Assembly (NCBI RefSeq): GCF_030165005.1
Contig: NZ_JASNNW010000013.1
Span: forward strand, 48,642 to 112,641
Direction of reading: 5' to 3'
DNA length: 64,000 bases
From: Blastococcus capsensis
GTDB lineage: Bacteria > Actinomycetota > Actinomycetes > Mycobacteriales > Geodermatophilaceae
Made by a program: the position numbers and the translations under genes. The notes beneath the pieces are model-generated. The model ran no database searches, was not told the DNA's origin, and saw only the letters and a list, made by a program, of their open reading frames with translations. Shown here piece after piece: positions 54,410 through 61,878 of this stretch; position 1 is the stretch's first letter; every line of letters begins with the position of its first letter.

Positions 54410-55267
54410 GTGCTGCCCGTCGTCACCGCCACCCGCTACGTCACCCCGCTGCGCGAGGGCGGGTCGCTGCCTGGGCTGATGGAGGCCGACGACCTCGGCA
54501 CGTACGTGGTGAAGTGGCGTGCAGCGGGTCAGGGCGTGCGGGTGCTGGTCGCCGAGGTGGTGTGCGCGGAGCTGGCCCGGGCGCTCGACCTCCCGGTGCC
54601 GGCGCTGGTGACCGTGGACGTCGTCCCCGAGCTGGGGGTGGGCGAGCCCGACCACGAGGTGCAGGAGCTCCTGCAGCGCTCCGCAGGGCGCAACCTCGGC
54701 CTGGACTACCTGCCCGGCGCGCTGGACTTCGAGGCCGGCGCCGACGGCGTCGACCCGGAGCTGGCCGGACGGGTGCTGTGGTTCGACGCGCTGATCGGCA
54801 ACGTCGACCGCTCCTGGCGGAACCCGAACATGCTGTTCTGGCACGGGCGCCTGCAGTTGATCGACCACGGCGCGGCGCTGACCTTCCACCACCACTGGCC
54901 CGGCGCCGAGGCCGCCGTCACCCGGCCCTACGACGCGTCGGCGCACGCGCTGATCGAGTGCGCGCCGGACGTGCCCGCGGCCGACGCCGCGCTGGCGTCC
55001 CGGGTCACGCGGCCACTGCTCGAGGAGGTGCTCGCCCAGGTGCCGGACGTGTGGCTGGAGGGGGAGAGCCCGGGCGAGCCGCCGCACGCCGTCCGCAACC
55101 GGTACGTCGGCCAGCTGCTGGCCCGGCTCGCGGCCCGTGACGCCTGGCTGCCGGGTCTGGTCGTCGCTGCGGCCGCCGGTGGATCGGGCCGTCGGCGCGC
55201 GCCCGTCGGGCAGAACCGTCCCGGCTGGTTGGGCCCGCCGCCGCCGGAGGGCATCACCCAGCGATGA
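54410..55267 (+). CDS. HipA-like kinase-family protein
   Basis: 285 aa. GTG 54410 is preferred over an upstream TTG because family members begin near VTATRYVTPLREGGSLPGLM. DDLGTYVVKWRAAGQGVRVL supplies a Lys for ATP; LVAEVVCAELARALDLPVPA follows. FDALIGNVDRSWRNPNMLFW and LIDHGAALTFH carry the N/D catalytic and Mg residues of HipA-type folds. The stop overlaps the DUF3037 start (ATGA). This is not a classical HipBA: there is no HipB helix-turn-helix. Confidence 0.85.
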   Translation: MLPVVTATRYVTPLREGGSLPGLMEADDLGTYVVKWRAAGQGVRVLVAEVVCAELARALDLPVPALVTVDVVPELGVGEPDHEVQELLQRSAGRNLGLDYLPGALDFEAGADGVDPELAGRVLWFDALIGNVDRSWRNPNMLFWHGRLQLIDHGAALTFHHHWPGAEAAVTRPYDASAHALIECAPDVPAADAALASRVTRPLLEEVLAQVPDVWLEGESPGEPPHAVRNRYVGQLLARLAARDAWLPGLVVAAAAGGSGRRRAPVGQNRPGWLGPPPPEGITQR

Positions 55268-55683
55268 GGGCCATGACATCGAGGGCTATGACATCGAGGG
55301 ACGTGTTCGAGTACGCGGTCCTGCGGGTGGTCCCGAGGGTGGAGCGGGGCGAGTTCCTCAACGCCGGCGTGCTCGTCTACTGCCGTCAGCGCGACTACCT
55401 CGGCTCGCGGCTGCACCTGGACACCGACCGGCTGCGGGCGCTGGACCCGACCGCGGACGCCGCGGCCATCGGGAAGGCGCTGCAGGCGGCCGCCGACGTC
55501 TGCGCGGCCGACCCCGGTGCCGGTGCGGCCGGGCGCGAGGCGCTCGGCTCCCGGTTCCGCTGGCTCACCGCCCCGCGCAGCACGGTGATCCAGCCGGGCC
55601 CGGTGCACACCGGCCTCACCGAGGACCCGGGTGCCGAGGCCGACCGGCTGCTGCGGCTGCTCGTCCTCCCCCTCGAGCCCTGA
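55264..55683 (+). CDS. DUF3037 protein, partner of the HipA-like kinase
   Basis: 139 aa. VFEYAVLRVVPRVERGEFLN then AGVLVYCRQRDYLGSRLHLD and SRFRWLTAPRSTVIQPGPVH define DUF3037. The first 11 residues contain RAMTSRAMTSR, encoded by a 15-base tandem duplication (GAGGGC(C/T)ATGACATC), so two in-frame starts six codons apart exist. HipA-like and DUF3037 genes commonly pair, suggesting a two-protein module. Confidence 0.85.
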   Translation: MRAMTSRAMTSRDVFEYAVLRVVPRVERGEFLNAGVLVYCRQRDYLGSRLHLDTDRLRALDPTADAAAIGKALQAAADVCAADPGAGAAGREALGSRFRWLTAPRSTVIQPGPVHTGLTEDPGAEADRLLRLLVLPLEP

Positions 55684-55693
55684 GACCACCCGG

Positions 55694-55750
55694 GCATGGG
55701 AAGCGTTACATGCGTCGCGGGGCTCAAGACGCATGTAACGCTTCCCATGC
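55694..55750. terminator. Perfect 23-bp hairpin after DUF3037
   Basis: Arms 55694-55716 and 55728-55750 are exact complements (core GGGAAGCGTTACATGCG), with an 11-base loop. It begins 11 bases after the stop and lies between convergent genes, so it terminates both. The low GC of the stem relative to surroundings is unusual. Confidence 0.7.
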
Positions 55751-55758
55751 CTGGGGGG

Positions 55759-56052
55759 TCAGGCGAGGAGCAGGGCGTCGATGCGGCGGGCCAGCCGCAG
55801 GTCGAGTTCGCTCACGCCGCCGGCGGAGTGGCTCACCAGCGTCAGGTGCAGCGTCCGGTAGCGCAGGTCGACGTCGGGGTGGTGGTCCATCTCCTCGGCC
55901 ACGTCGGCGATCGCGGCGATCGCGGCGACCGCGGCCCGGAAGCTCGGCAGTTCCACGGTCCGGCGGATCCCGCTCCCGTTCCCGGACCACAGCGGCAGGC
56001 CGCGCAGCGCGGCGGCGAGTTCGTCGGGGGAGAGACGCGGCGGTCGGGGCAT
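55759..56052 (-). CDS. Pterin-4a-carbinolamine dehydratase-like protein
   Basis: 97 aa from ATG 56052. The active-site signature EEMDHHPDVDLRYRTLHLTL with VSHSAGGVSELD is present. PCD recycles pterins for aromatic hydroxylases, but actinobacterial copies often have other or unknown roles. Length is standard. It sits downstream of the sulfate assimilation cluster but beyond a repeat-type terminator. Confidence 0.9.
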   Translation of the reverse strand: MPRPPRLSPDELAAALRGLPLWSGNGSGIRRTVELPSFRAAVAAIAAIADVAEEMDHHPDVDLRYRTLHLTLVSHSAGGVSELDLRLARRIDALLLA

Positions 56053-56080
56053 GCCCCATGGTGACGGTCTGGAACGGCCG

Positions 56081-56129
56081 CCCCGTCCAGAGGCTCGCGC
56101 CGAGCCTGCGAGGCGTGAGGAGGACGGGG
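56081..56129 (-). repeat. Dispersed inverted repeat next to the cysH stop
   Basis: CCCCGTCC (56081-56088) and GGACGGGG (56122-56129) with TGTTTT on the plus side; loop core CCGAGCCTGCGAGG. It lies five bases from the cysH stop. Same family as 17514, 25247 and 58944. Confidence 0.7.
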
Positions 56130-56134
56130 TGTTT

Positions 56135-56845
56135 TCAGGTGTGCAGGCCGCACTCGGTCTTCGTCGACCCCGCCCAGCGGCCGGCGCGCGAGTCCTCACC
56201 CGGGGCGACCTGCCGGGTGCACGGCGCGCACCCGATGGAGCCGTACCCGAGCTCGAACAACGGATTGACCGGGATCCGGTGCTCGGCGATGTAGCCGTCG
56301 ACGTCGTCCTGGTTCCAGGACGCGATCGGGTTCACCTTGACCATGCCGCGCTTGGCGTCCCAGTCGACCAGCCGGGTTCCGGCGCGGGTCGGCGATTCGT
56401 CCCGGCGGACGCCCGAACCCCACGCCGCGTACCCGGAGAGGGTCTGTGCCAGCGGCTGCACCTTGCGCAGCGAACAGCACAGGTCGGGGTCGCGGTCGTG
56501 CAGCTTCGCGCCGTGGATGAGGTCCTGCTCGGCGACGGTCTGCGGCGGCGTGACGTTCACCAGCGTCACCGGCAGCACCCCGGTGATCCAGTCACGGGTG
56601 CCGATCGTCTCGGCGAAGTGGTAGCCGGTGTCCAGGAAGATCACGTGCACTCCGGGGACCGCGCGGCTGGCCAGGTGCGCCAGCAGCCCGTCGGCCATGG
56701 ACGAGGTGATCGCGAACCGGTCGCCGAAGTTCTCCCCGGCCCACGCGAGGACAGCCAGCGCCTGCTCGACGGGGTCGGCGATGCCGGCGAAGCGCGCGTC
56801 GGCATCGGCGGCGAGCTCCGGCGTCGGCGAGATCGCAGTGGTCAT
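56135..56845 (-). CDS. cysH: Adenylyl-sulfate (APS) reductase
   Basis: 236 aa from ATG 56845, overlapping the stop of the zinc-ribbon gene. Two Cys pairs for a [4Fe-4S] cluster (LCCSLRKVQPL and SIGCAPCTRQ) mark it as an APS, not PAPS, reductase. The C-terminal redox Cys is in KTECGLHT. The adenosine site is FAITSSMADGLLAHLA...FLDTGYHFAET. Product sulfite goes to the adjacent sulfite reductase. Confidence 0.95.
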   Translation of the reverse strand: MTTAISPTPELAADADARFAGIADPVEQALAVLAWAGENFGDRFAITSSMADGLLAHLASRAVPGVHVIFLDTGYHFAETIGTRDWITGVLPVTLVNVTPPQTVAEQDLIHGAKLHDRDPDLCCSLRKVQPLAQTLSGYAAWGSGVRRDESPTRAGTRLVDWDAKRGMVKVNPIASWNQDDVDGYIAEHRIPVNPLFELGYGSIGCAPCTRQVAPGEDSRAGRWAGSTKTECGLHT

Positions 56846-57012
56846 TCCTGAACCCCCGTGGCGAGCAGTCGGACGGTGAAGGCACGCAGGCAGGCGCCGC
56901 AACGCCAGCCATCGGCCGACTCCCCGTGGGGGGCCAGCTCTTCCTCACCGCAGTACGGGCAGTGGAACACCGGCAGCTGCCGGGTCCTTCCCGTACCCGC
57001 CTCCTCGCTCAC
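56842..57012 (-). CDS. Zinc-ribbon miniprotein between sir and cysH
   Basis: 56 aa from GTG 57012 to TGA 56842. VFHCPYCGEEELAPHGESAD and WRCGACLRAFTVRLL give two CxxC pairs spaced as in a zinc ribbon. The start is 10 bases after the sir stop and its own stop overlaps the cysH ATG (ATGA), so the three are tightly coupled. Its function is unknown; a role in assembling or supplying the assimilation enzymes is possible. Confidence 0.8.
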   Translation of the reverse strand: MSEEAGTGRTRQLPVFHCPYCGEEELAPHGESADGWRCGACLRAFTVRLLATGVQE

Positions 57013-57022
57013 AGCAGCCCCG

Positions 57023-58696
57023 TCACAGCAGCCAGGCCTCCTCGGCCCGGGAGACGTAGTGCGCGAACGACTCGTCCGGCGTCCGCCGCTCGAGGAAGCC
57101 GCGCAGCACGCGCTCGCAGTAGTCGGCGGTCTCTGCCTTGGTCACCTTGTGACCGCGGAACTTGCGGCCGAAGGTGGCCTCGACCCCGAGGTGACCGCCC
57201 AGGTGGACCTGGAAGCCCTCGACCATCTCGCCGCTCTCGTCGCGGACCATCGAGCCCTTGAAGCCGATGTCGGCGGTCTGGAACCGGGCGCAGCTGTTCG
57301 GGCAGCCGTTGACGTTGATGCCGATCGGCACGTCGAAGCCGGGCAGTCGCTTCTCCAGTTCGGCGTAGAGATCCTGCGCGTGCTGCTTGGTCTCGACGAT
57401 CGCCAGCTTGCAGAACTCCAGGCCGGTGCACGCCATGGTTCCGCGGCGGAAGGCGCTCGGCCGCACCTGCAGGTCGTGCTCGGCCAGCGCCTCGACCAGC
57501 GCCTCGACGCGCTCGTCCGGCACGTCCAGGATGACCAGCTTCTGCTGGGTCGTGGTGCGGATCCGGCCCTGCCCGTGCTCGTCGGCCAGGTTCGCGATCG
57601 TGGTGAGCAGCGAGCCGGTGATCCGGCCGGTGCGCAACGCGAAGCCGACGGCGTTGAGACCGTCCTTCTGCTTGGCGACGCCGACGTGGTCGCGCTGGTC
57701 GTGCTTGGCCGGCGCCGGAGCCGGACCGTCGGGCAGCTGCTCCTCCAGGTACTCGTCCTGCAGCACCTGGCGGAACTTCTCCGGGCCCCAGTCGGCCATG
57801 AGGAACTTGATGCGGGCGCGGTTGCGCTGCCGGCGGTAGCCGTAGTCGCGGAAGACGGCGGTGCAGGCCGCCCAGACGTCGGTCACCTGGTCGGGCCGGA
57901 CGAACACGCCGATCCGCTGGGCGAACATCGGGTTGGTGGACAGCCCGCCGCCGACCCACAGGTCGTAGCCGGCCTCGCCCGCCTCGTTCACCACGCCGAC
58001 GAAGGAGACGTCGTCGATCTCCGGCTCGGTGCAGTGGTCGACGCAGCCGGACATCGACGTCTTCCACTTGCGGGGAAGGTTGCTGAACTCGGGGCTGCCC
58101 ACGTACTTGGCGACGGTCTCGGCGATGACGTCGGTGGCGTCGAGCACCTCGTCCTCGAGGATCCCGGCCAGCGGGCAGCCGAGCATCACGCGCGGCACGT
58201 CGCCGCAGGCCTCCATCGTGCTCAGCCCGACCGACTCCAGCCGCCGCCAGATCTCGGGCACGTCCTCGATGCGGATCCAGTGGTACTGCACGTTCTGCCG
58301 GTCGGTGACGTCGGCGACGTCCCGGCCGAACTCGGTGCTGATCCCGCCCAGGACCCGCAGCGCATCGCTGGTCAGCTGCCCGCCGTCGATGCGGGCGCGC
58401 ATCATGAAGTAGGAGTCCTCGAGCTCCTCGGGCTCCAGCACGGCGGTCTTGCCGCCGGGGATGCCCTGCGCGCGCTGGGTGTAGAGGCCCATCCAGCGCA
58501 TGCGGCCCCGGAGGTCACCGGGGTCGATGCCGTCGAAGCCGGTCTTCGAGTAGATGTCGAGAATCCGCTGGCGGACCTCGAGGCCGTCGGAGTCCTTCTT
58601 CATCCGCTCGTTCGGGTTGAGCGGCTCGCGGTAGCCCAGCGCCCACTGACCCTGACCGCGCTGCGGCCGGTTGCTGGTGCGGGTGGGGGTGCTCAC
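57023..58696 (-). CDS. sir: Ferredoxin-dependent nitrite/sulfite reductase (assimilatory sulfite reductase)
   Basis: 557 aa from GTG 58696 (AGGAAG upstream). Siroheme-[4Fe-4S] binding: MACTGLEFCKLAIVETK and NVNGCPNSCARFQTADIG supply four Cys. Repeat halves with RDVADVTDRQNVQYHWIRIE, LGCPLAGILEDEVLDATDVI, TSMSGCVDHCTEPEIDDVSF and RIRTTTQQKLVILDVPDE. Context with cysH and cysC points to sulfite reduction to sulfide (mycobacterial NirA/Sir type). Confidence 0.94.
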   Translation of the reverse strand: MSTPTRTSNRPQRGQGQWALGYREPLNPNERMKKDSDGLEVRQRILDIYSKTGFDGIDPGDLRGRMRWMGLYTQRAQGIPGGKTAVLEPEELEDSYFMMRARIDGGQLTSDALRVLGGISTEFGRDVADVTDRQNVQYHWIRIEDVPEIWRRLESVGLSTMEACGDVPRVMLGCPLAGILEDEVLDATDVIAETVAKYVGSPEFSNLPRKWKTSMSGCVDHCTEPEIDDVSFVGVVNEAGEAGYDLWVGGGLSTNPMFAQRIGVFVRPDQVTDVWAACTAVFRDYGYRRQRNRARIKFLMADWGPEKFRQVLQDEYLEEQLPDGPAPAPAKHDQRDHVGVAKQKDGLNAVGFALRTGRITGSLLTTIANLADEHGQGRIRTTTQQKLVILDVPDERVEALVEALAEHDLQVRPSAFRRGTMACTGLEFCKLAIVETKQHAQDLYAELEKRLPGFDVPIGINVNGCPNSCARFQTADIGFKGSMVRDESGEMVEGFQVHLGGHLGVEATFGRKFRGHKVTKAETADYCERVLRGFLERRTPDESFAHYVSRAEEAWLL

Positions 58697-58802
58697 GTGG
58701 CGTACTTCTTCCTGCGCTCGCCGCCCGCCCGGCAGCGGGCCGGGGGAGACGGGGCGCTGCTGGATCGGAGCGCAGCGGAGGAGCTGCGCGGGAGAACCTG
58801 GG

Positions 58803-58889
58803 TCAGCGCGCGGCGCGACAGGCAGCGCTGGAGACCAGCGCGAGATCGATGTGCAGGCGCGCGACGAGGAACGCACTGCCAACGGTCAT
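58803..58889 (-). CDS. Cys-type regulatory leader peptide upstream of sir
   Basis: 28-codon frame from ATG 58889: begins MTVGSAFLVARLHIDLALVS and ends SAACRAAR. The RLHIDLALVSSAACR block matches the actinobacterial sulfur-gene leader peptide pattern (R-x-H-(V/I)-D-L-x-x-V-x-S-A-x-C-R). It lies 107 bases before sir. Such peptides are thought to sense cysteine through ribosome stalling at the Cys codon. The following DNA (58731-58750) has a CCCGGC/GCCGGG hairpin that could be the regulated element. Confidence 0.8.
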   Translation of the reverse strand: MTVGSAFLVARLHIDLALVSSAACRAAR

Positions 58890-58943
58890 GCGTCAATGGT
58901 GCCACATCCCGGGGCGCCGCGAGTCGGACGCCGGTGGTGGTGG

Positions 58944-58992
58944 CCCCGTCCCGGGGCCCGCCCCGAGCGTGCGAGGGGTGGGGAGGACGGGG
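58944..58992 (-). repeat. Dispersed inverted repeat next to the cysC stop
   Basis: CCCCGTCC (58944-58951) and GGACGGGG (58985-58992) followed by TCCTTAT; loop with CCCCGAGCGTGCGAGGGG. Adjacent to the cysC stop. It separates cysC from the sir leader. Confidence 0.7.
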
Positions 58993-58995
58993 TCC

Positions 58996-59526
58996 TTATC
59001 CGATCTCCGCCCGGATGAGGGACACCGACTCCGCCAGCGGCGTCCCCGCGGTGTCGATGACCAGCTCGGCGCGGGCCGGCGGCTCGTACGGATCGCTCAC
59101 GCCGGTGAAGACCGGGATCTCGCCGGCGCGCGCCTTGGCGTAGAGACCCTTGACGTCGCGGCCCTCGCAGACCTCGAGCGGGGTGGACAGGTGCACCAGC
59201 ACGAAGCGACCGTGTTCCTCCACGAGCTTCCGGGCCTCCTCGCGGGCGGCTTCGTACGGCGCGATGGCCGCGACGACGGCGATGCCACCGTGCTTGACCA
59301 CCTCGCCGGCGACCCAGCCGATCCGCCGGATGTTGAGATCGCGGTCGGCCTTGGAGAAGCTCAGCTCGCTCGACAGGTGGGTGCGGACGACGTCGCCGTC
59401 GAGGACGGTCACCGGCCGGCCCTCGGCCTCCAGCTGGGCCACCAGGGCATCGGTGATGGTCGACTTCCCCGCCCCCGACAGGCCGGTGAGGAAGACGGTG
59501 ACGCCGTCGGGTCGCTTCTCGGACAT
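58996..59526 (-). CDS. cysC: Adenylyl-sulfate kinase
   Basis: 176 aa from ATG 59526. P-loop FLTGLSGAGKSTITDALV, APS motif DGDVVRTHLSSELSFSKADR and NIRRIGWVAGEV, then VVAAIAPYEAAREEAR and VHLSTPLEVCEGRDVKGLYA with KARAGEIPVFTGVSDPYEPP. Makes PAPS, whereas CysH here looks APS-specific; PAPS would then serve sulfation or an alternative route. Stand-alone, not fused to CysN. Confidence 0.94.
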   Translation of the reverse strand: MSEKRPDGVTVFLTGLSGAGKSTITDALVAQLEAEGRPVTVLDGDVVRTHLSSELSFSKADRDLNIRRIGWVAGEVVKHGGIAVVAAIAPYEAAREEARKLVEEHGRFVLVHLSTPLEVCEGRDVKGLYAKARAGEIPVFTGVSDPYEPPARAELVIDTAGTPLAESVSLIRAEIG

Positions 59527-59575
59527 GCCGCCAGTGTCGCCGAACCGGGGAGGGCGGGTCGGAACCGGGTCCGGT

Positions 59576-60058
59576 TCAGTCCTCCGGTGGGGCGCTGAAG
59601 GACCGCCACGCGTCGTCGATGGCCACCAGCTCGGCGGCGTGCGGCGGCAGCTGCCCGGAGACGACGTCGGCGACCGTGACCCCTTCCAGGACCCGGCGGT
59701 AGGCCTCCCGGGCGGCGACCCACACACCGGCCAGCCCGGCGGCCGCACCCGGGTAGACGACGTCTTCGGGGCGCTGGCCGTGCACCTCGGCGAGGAATCC
59801 CTGCTCGACCCGCATGACGCGCGCGATGGAGATCTCCGAGGCGGGCAGCGCCAGCCGGTACCCGCCGTCCCGGCCCCGCTGGCTGGTGACCAGCCGGGCG
59901 TGCTGCAGGTCGGCGAGGATGGCCTGCAGGAACCGGCCCGGGATGTCCTGTGCGGTGGCGATGCGCTCGGCGGTGAGCGAACCCGGCGCTGCGGCGGCGA
60001 GCTCGACCACCGCTCGGACGGCGTAGTCGACCCGGGCGTTGATGCGCACGCAGGACAT
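59576..60058 (-). CDS. Rrf2-family transcriptional regulator
   Basis: 160 aa from ATG 60058; GTG 60049 (VRINARVDYAVRAV) is an equally plausible start. Winged helix: LTAERIATAQDIPGRFLQAI and GGYRLALPASEISIARVMRV. It has no Cys cluster in the 90-110 region (VEQGFLAEVHGQRPEDVVYP), so it is unlikely to hold the Fe-S cluster of IscR or NsrR and may resemble CymR-type regulators. Forty-nine bases upstream of cysC in the same direction, so a sulfur-assimilation regulator is likely. Confidence 0.88.
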   Translation of the reverse strand: MSCVRINARVDYAVRAVVELAAAAPGSLTAERIATAQDIPGRFLQAILADLQHARLVTSQRGRDGGYRLALPASEISIARVMRVEQGFLAEVHGQRPEDVVYPGAAAGLAGVWVAAREAYRRVLEGVTVADVVSGQLPPHAAELVAIDDAWRSFSAPPED

Positions 60059-60085
60059 AGTGCCGTCATCTGGGACAGTGCCCCG

Positions 60086-60841
60086 GTGTTCCGGCTGCGT
60101 TTCGCCACGTTGGTGGAGGCACCGCTGACCGTGGCGTTCGACGTAGCCCGCGCGCTGGGCCGTCCGTGGCCGGTGCCGCTGCAGGAGGTCGTCTCCGTAC
60201 GGCCGGAGCGGGACGTGTACGCGGTCGCCCGCGGCCGCGGCTGGGTCACCCACTCCCGGCGGTTCACGGCCACCGGCGCCGGCACCCTCGTCGACGAGCA
60301 GGTCGACTGGGAGACGGGGCTGCCCGGCGTCCTCGGCGGCGTCGTCGACCAGGTGGTGCTGCGCGGCCGGATCGTGCGGGCGATGCAGGCGCACCTGGAC
60401 GGCTACGCCGCGGCGGCCGCCCGCCGGGCGCTCGACGTCGTCCAGGTGGTGGGAGCCGCGCTGGTCGACGGCGACCGGGTGCTCGTGGCGCAGCGGTCGG
60501 GGGGCCGCTACGACGGCTGCTGGGAGTTCCCCGGGGGCAAGGTGGAGCCGGGGGAGTCGGAGCTGGCGGCCCTGGTGCGCGAGTGCGCGGAGGAGCTACG
60601 GGTCGCCGTCGTCCCGCAGGCGTTCCTGGGCGAGGTGCCACTGGACGGCGTCGTCGCGGGTGGGGCGCCCGGGGCGTCGACCATGCGCGTGTGGTGGGGC
60701 CGGATCGCGCACGGGCAGCCGGTCGCGCACGAGCACGCGGAGCTGAGGTGGGTGGGTGCTGCGGACCTCGACGCGCTGGACTGGATCCCCGCCGACCGCC
60801 CGCTCCTCCCCGCGGTCCGCGCACTCCTGAGCTCTGCCTGA
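60086..60841 (+). CDS. SRPBCC-Nudix fusion protein
   Basis: 251 aa from GTG 60086. Residues 1-120 resemble an SRPBCC domain (VEAPLTVAFDVARALGRPWP; WVTHSRRFTATGAGTLVDEQ; VVDQVVLRGRIVRAMQAHLD). Residues ~125-250 are a MutT-type Nudix hydrolase (VVGAALVDGDRVLVAQRSGG; WEFPGGKVEPGESELAALVR; ECAEEL). The Nudix box ends EELRV where EELGV is usual. Divergent from the Rrf2 gene. The Nudix part may clean oxidised nucleotides; the ligand of the other domain is unknown. Confidence 0.85.
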   Translation: MFRLRFATLVEAPLTVAFDVARALGRPWPVPLQEVVSVRPERDVYAVARGRGWVTHSRRFTATGAGTLVDEQVDWETGLPGVLGGVVDQVVLRGRIVRAMQAHLDGYAAAAARRALDVVQVVGAALVDGDRVLVAQRSGGRYDGCWEFPGGKVEPGESELAALVRECAEELRVAVVPQAFLGEVPLDGVVAGGAPGASTMRVWWGRIAHGQPVAHEHAELRWVGAADLDALDWIPADRPLLPAVRALLSSA

Positions 60842-60843
60842 GT

Positions 60844-60881
60844 TTTATGGCGATAAAGCGCCGAGGCTTTATCGCGATGAA
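60844..60881. repeat. Hairpin repeat A flanking the DUF559 pseudogene
   Basis: TTTATGGCGATAAAGC (60844-60859) and GCTTTATCGCGATGAA (60866-60881), 14 of 16 paired. Its right arm continues CGATGAAGCCCGGGGCT, nearly identical to the element at 61834. Immediately after the Nudix stop. Confidence 0.6.
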
Positions 60882-60924
60882 GCCCGGGGCTGTGGACGAG
60901 GGGAGCGCCCGGAGGGGCGGAGCA

Positions 60925-61850
60925 GTGGCGATCCCCGGGTGTTGCTGCGGACTGCTGGTCTCACCGGTGTCTTCATCGGGGTGCACGCCGTCGCCGACGG
61001 AGCGGTGACCCGGCGGCAGCTCCAGGCGGGGCCTGTACCGGCGGGTGCTGCACGGCGTCTACGCCAATCCGGCGCTGCCGCGCGACCACGACCTGAGATG
61101 CCGAGCGGCAGCACTCCTCATGCCGGCGACGGCGGCGTTGGGTGGCCGCTCCGCAGCGGCGATCCTCGGGGGTCCGTCGCCGGGATACGCCGACCCGGTC
61201 ACCGTCGTCCCGCCGACGAGCCTGTCCTGGCGGGGCCCGCGGGGAGTGCGGGTGCACCTGGCGGAGCTACCGGCGTCGGACGTGCTCAGCCGGGACGACG
61301 GCGTCCGCTACACGGTCCCGTTGCGGACGGCGTGGGACGTCGCCGCGCTCGAACCCGTGGGGACCGCCGTCGGAGTGCTCGACGACCTGCTGCGCAGAGG
61401 GGTCCTGCACGAGCCCGAGCTGCGCGCGTTCGTGCGTGCGGGGAGCGGTCGCTGGGGTGTTCGCCGCGTCCGCCGGGCGGTGGAGCTCGTCGACGCGCGC
61501 GCCGAGTCGCCGCCGGAGTCCTGGGTGCGGGTGGCGTGCGCGCTGGCCGGCCTACCCGAGCCGGTACCGCAGTTCGAGGCCGTGGCCGACGGCGCGTGGC
61601 TGGGTCGGGTCGACCTCGCGTGGCCGGAGGCCCGGCTGATCGTGGAGTACGACGGCGAGCATCACTTCGAGGGACTGCAGATCGTCAAGGACGACGCCCG
61701 GCTGGCTTCCTCGTCGCGGCGGGTTGGCGGGTGATCCGGTTGAGTGCCGCGGACCTGTGGGACGTGGAGGCCGTCGTCCGCCGGATCCGTGCGGCCCTCG
61801 TGGACGCCGGGGTCCACGAGAGCCCGACACCGCGAGCTCCATGGCGATGA
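60925..61850 (+). pseudogene. DUF559-type (Vsr-like endonuclease fold) protein, frameshifted
   Basis: GTG 60925 with GGAGGGG upstream opens VAIP. Sense then passes to VLLRTAGLTGVFIG...TRRQLQAG, to GLYRRVLHGVYANP through LIVEYDGEHHFEGLQIVKDD ARL, and finally to FLVAAGWRVIRLSAADLWDV to a stop at 61850. Three frame changes interrupt an otherwise full-length protein. The EYDGEHH core is the DUF559 active-site-like motif. Flanked on both sides by related hairpins. Confidence 0.78.
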
Positions 61851-61878
61851 AGCCCCGGGCTATATCGCCATGGAGCTC
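61834..61878. repeat. Hairpin repeat B flanking the DUF559 pseudogene
   Basis: Two 22-base arms (61834-61855 and 61857-61878) pair with two mismatches; outer part GAGCTCCATGGCGAT. It overlaps the end of the broken gene. The shared string CGATGAAGCCC(C/G)GGGCT links it to repeat A. Confidence 0.65.
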
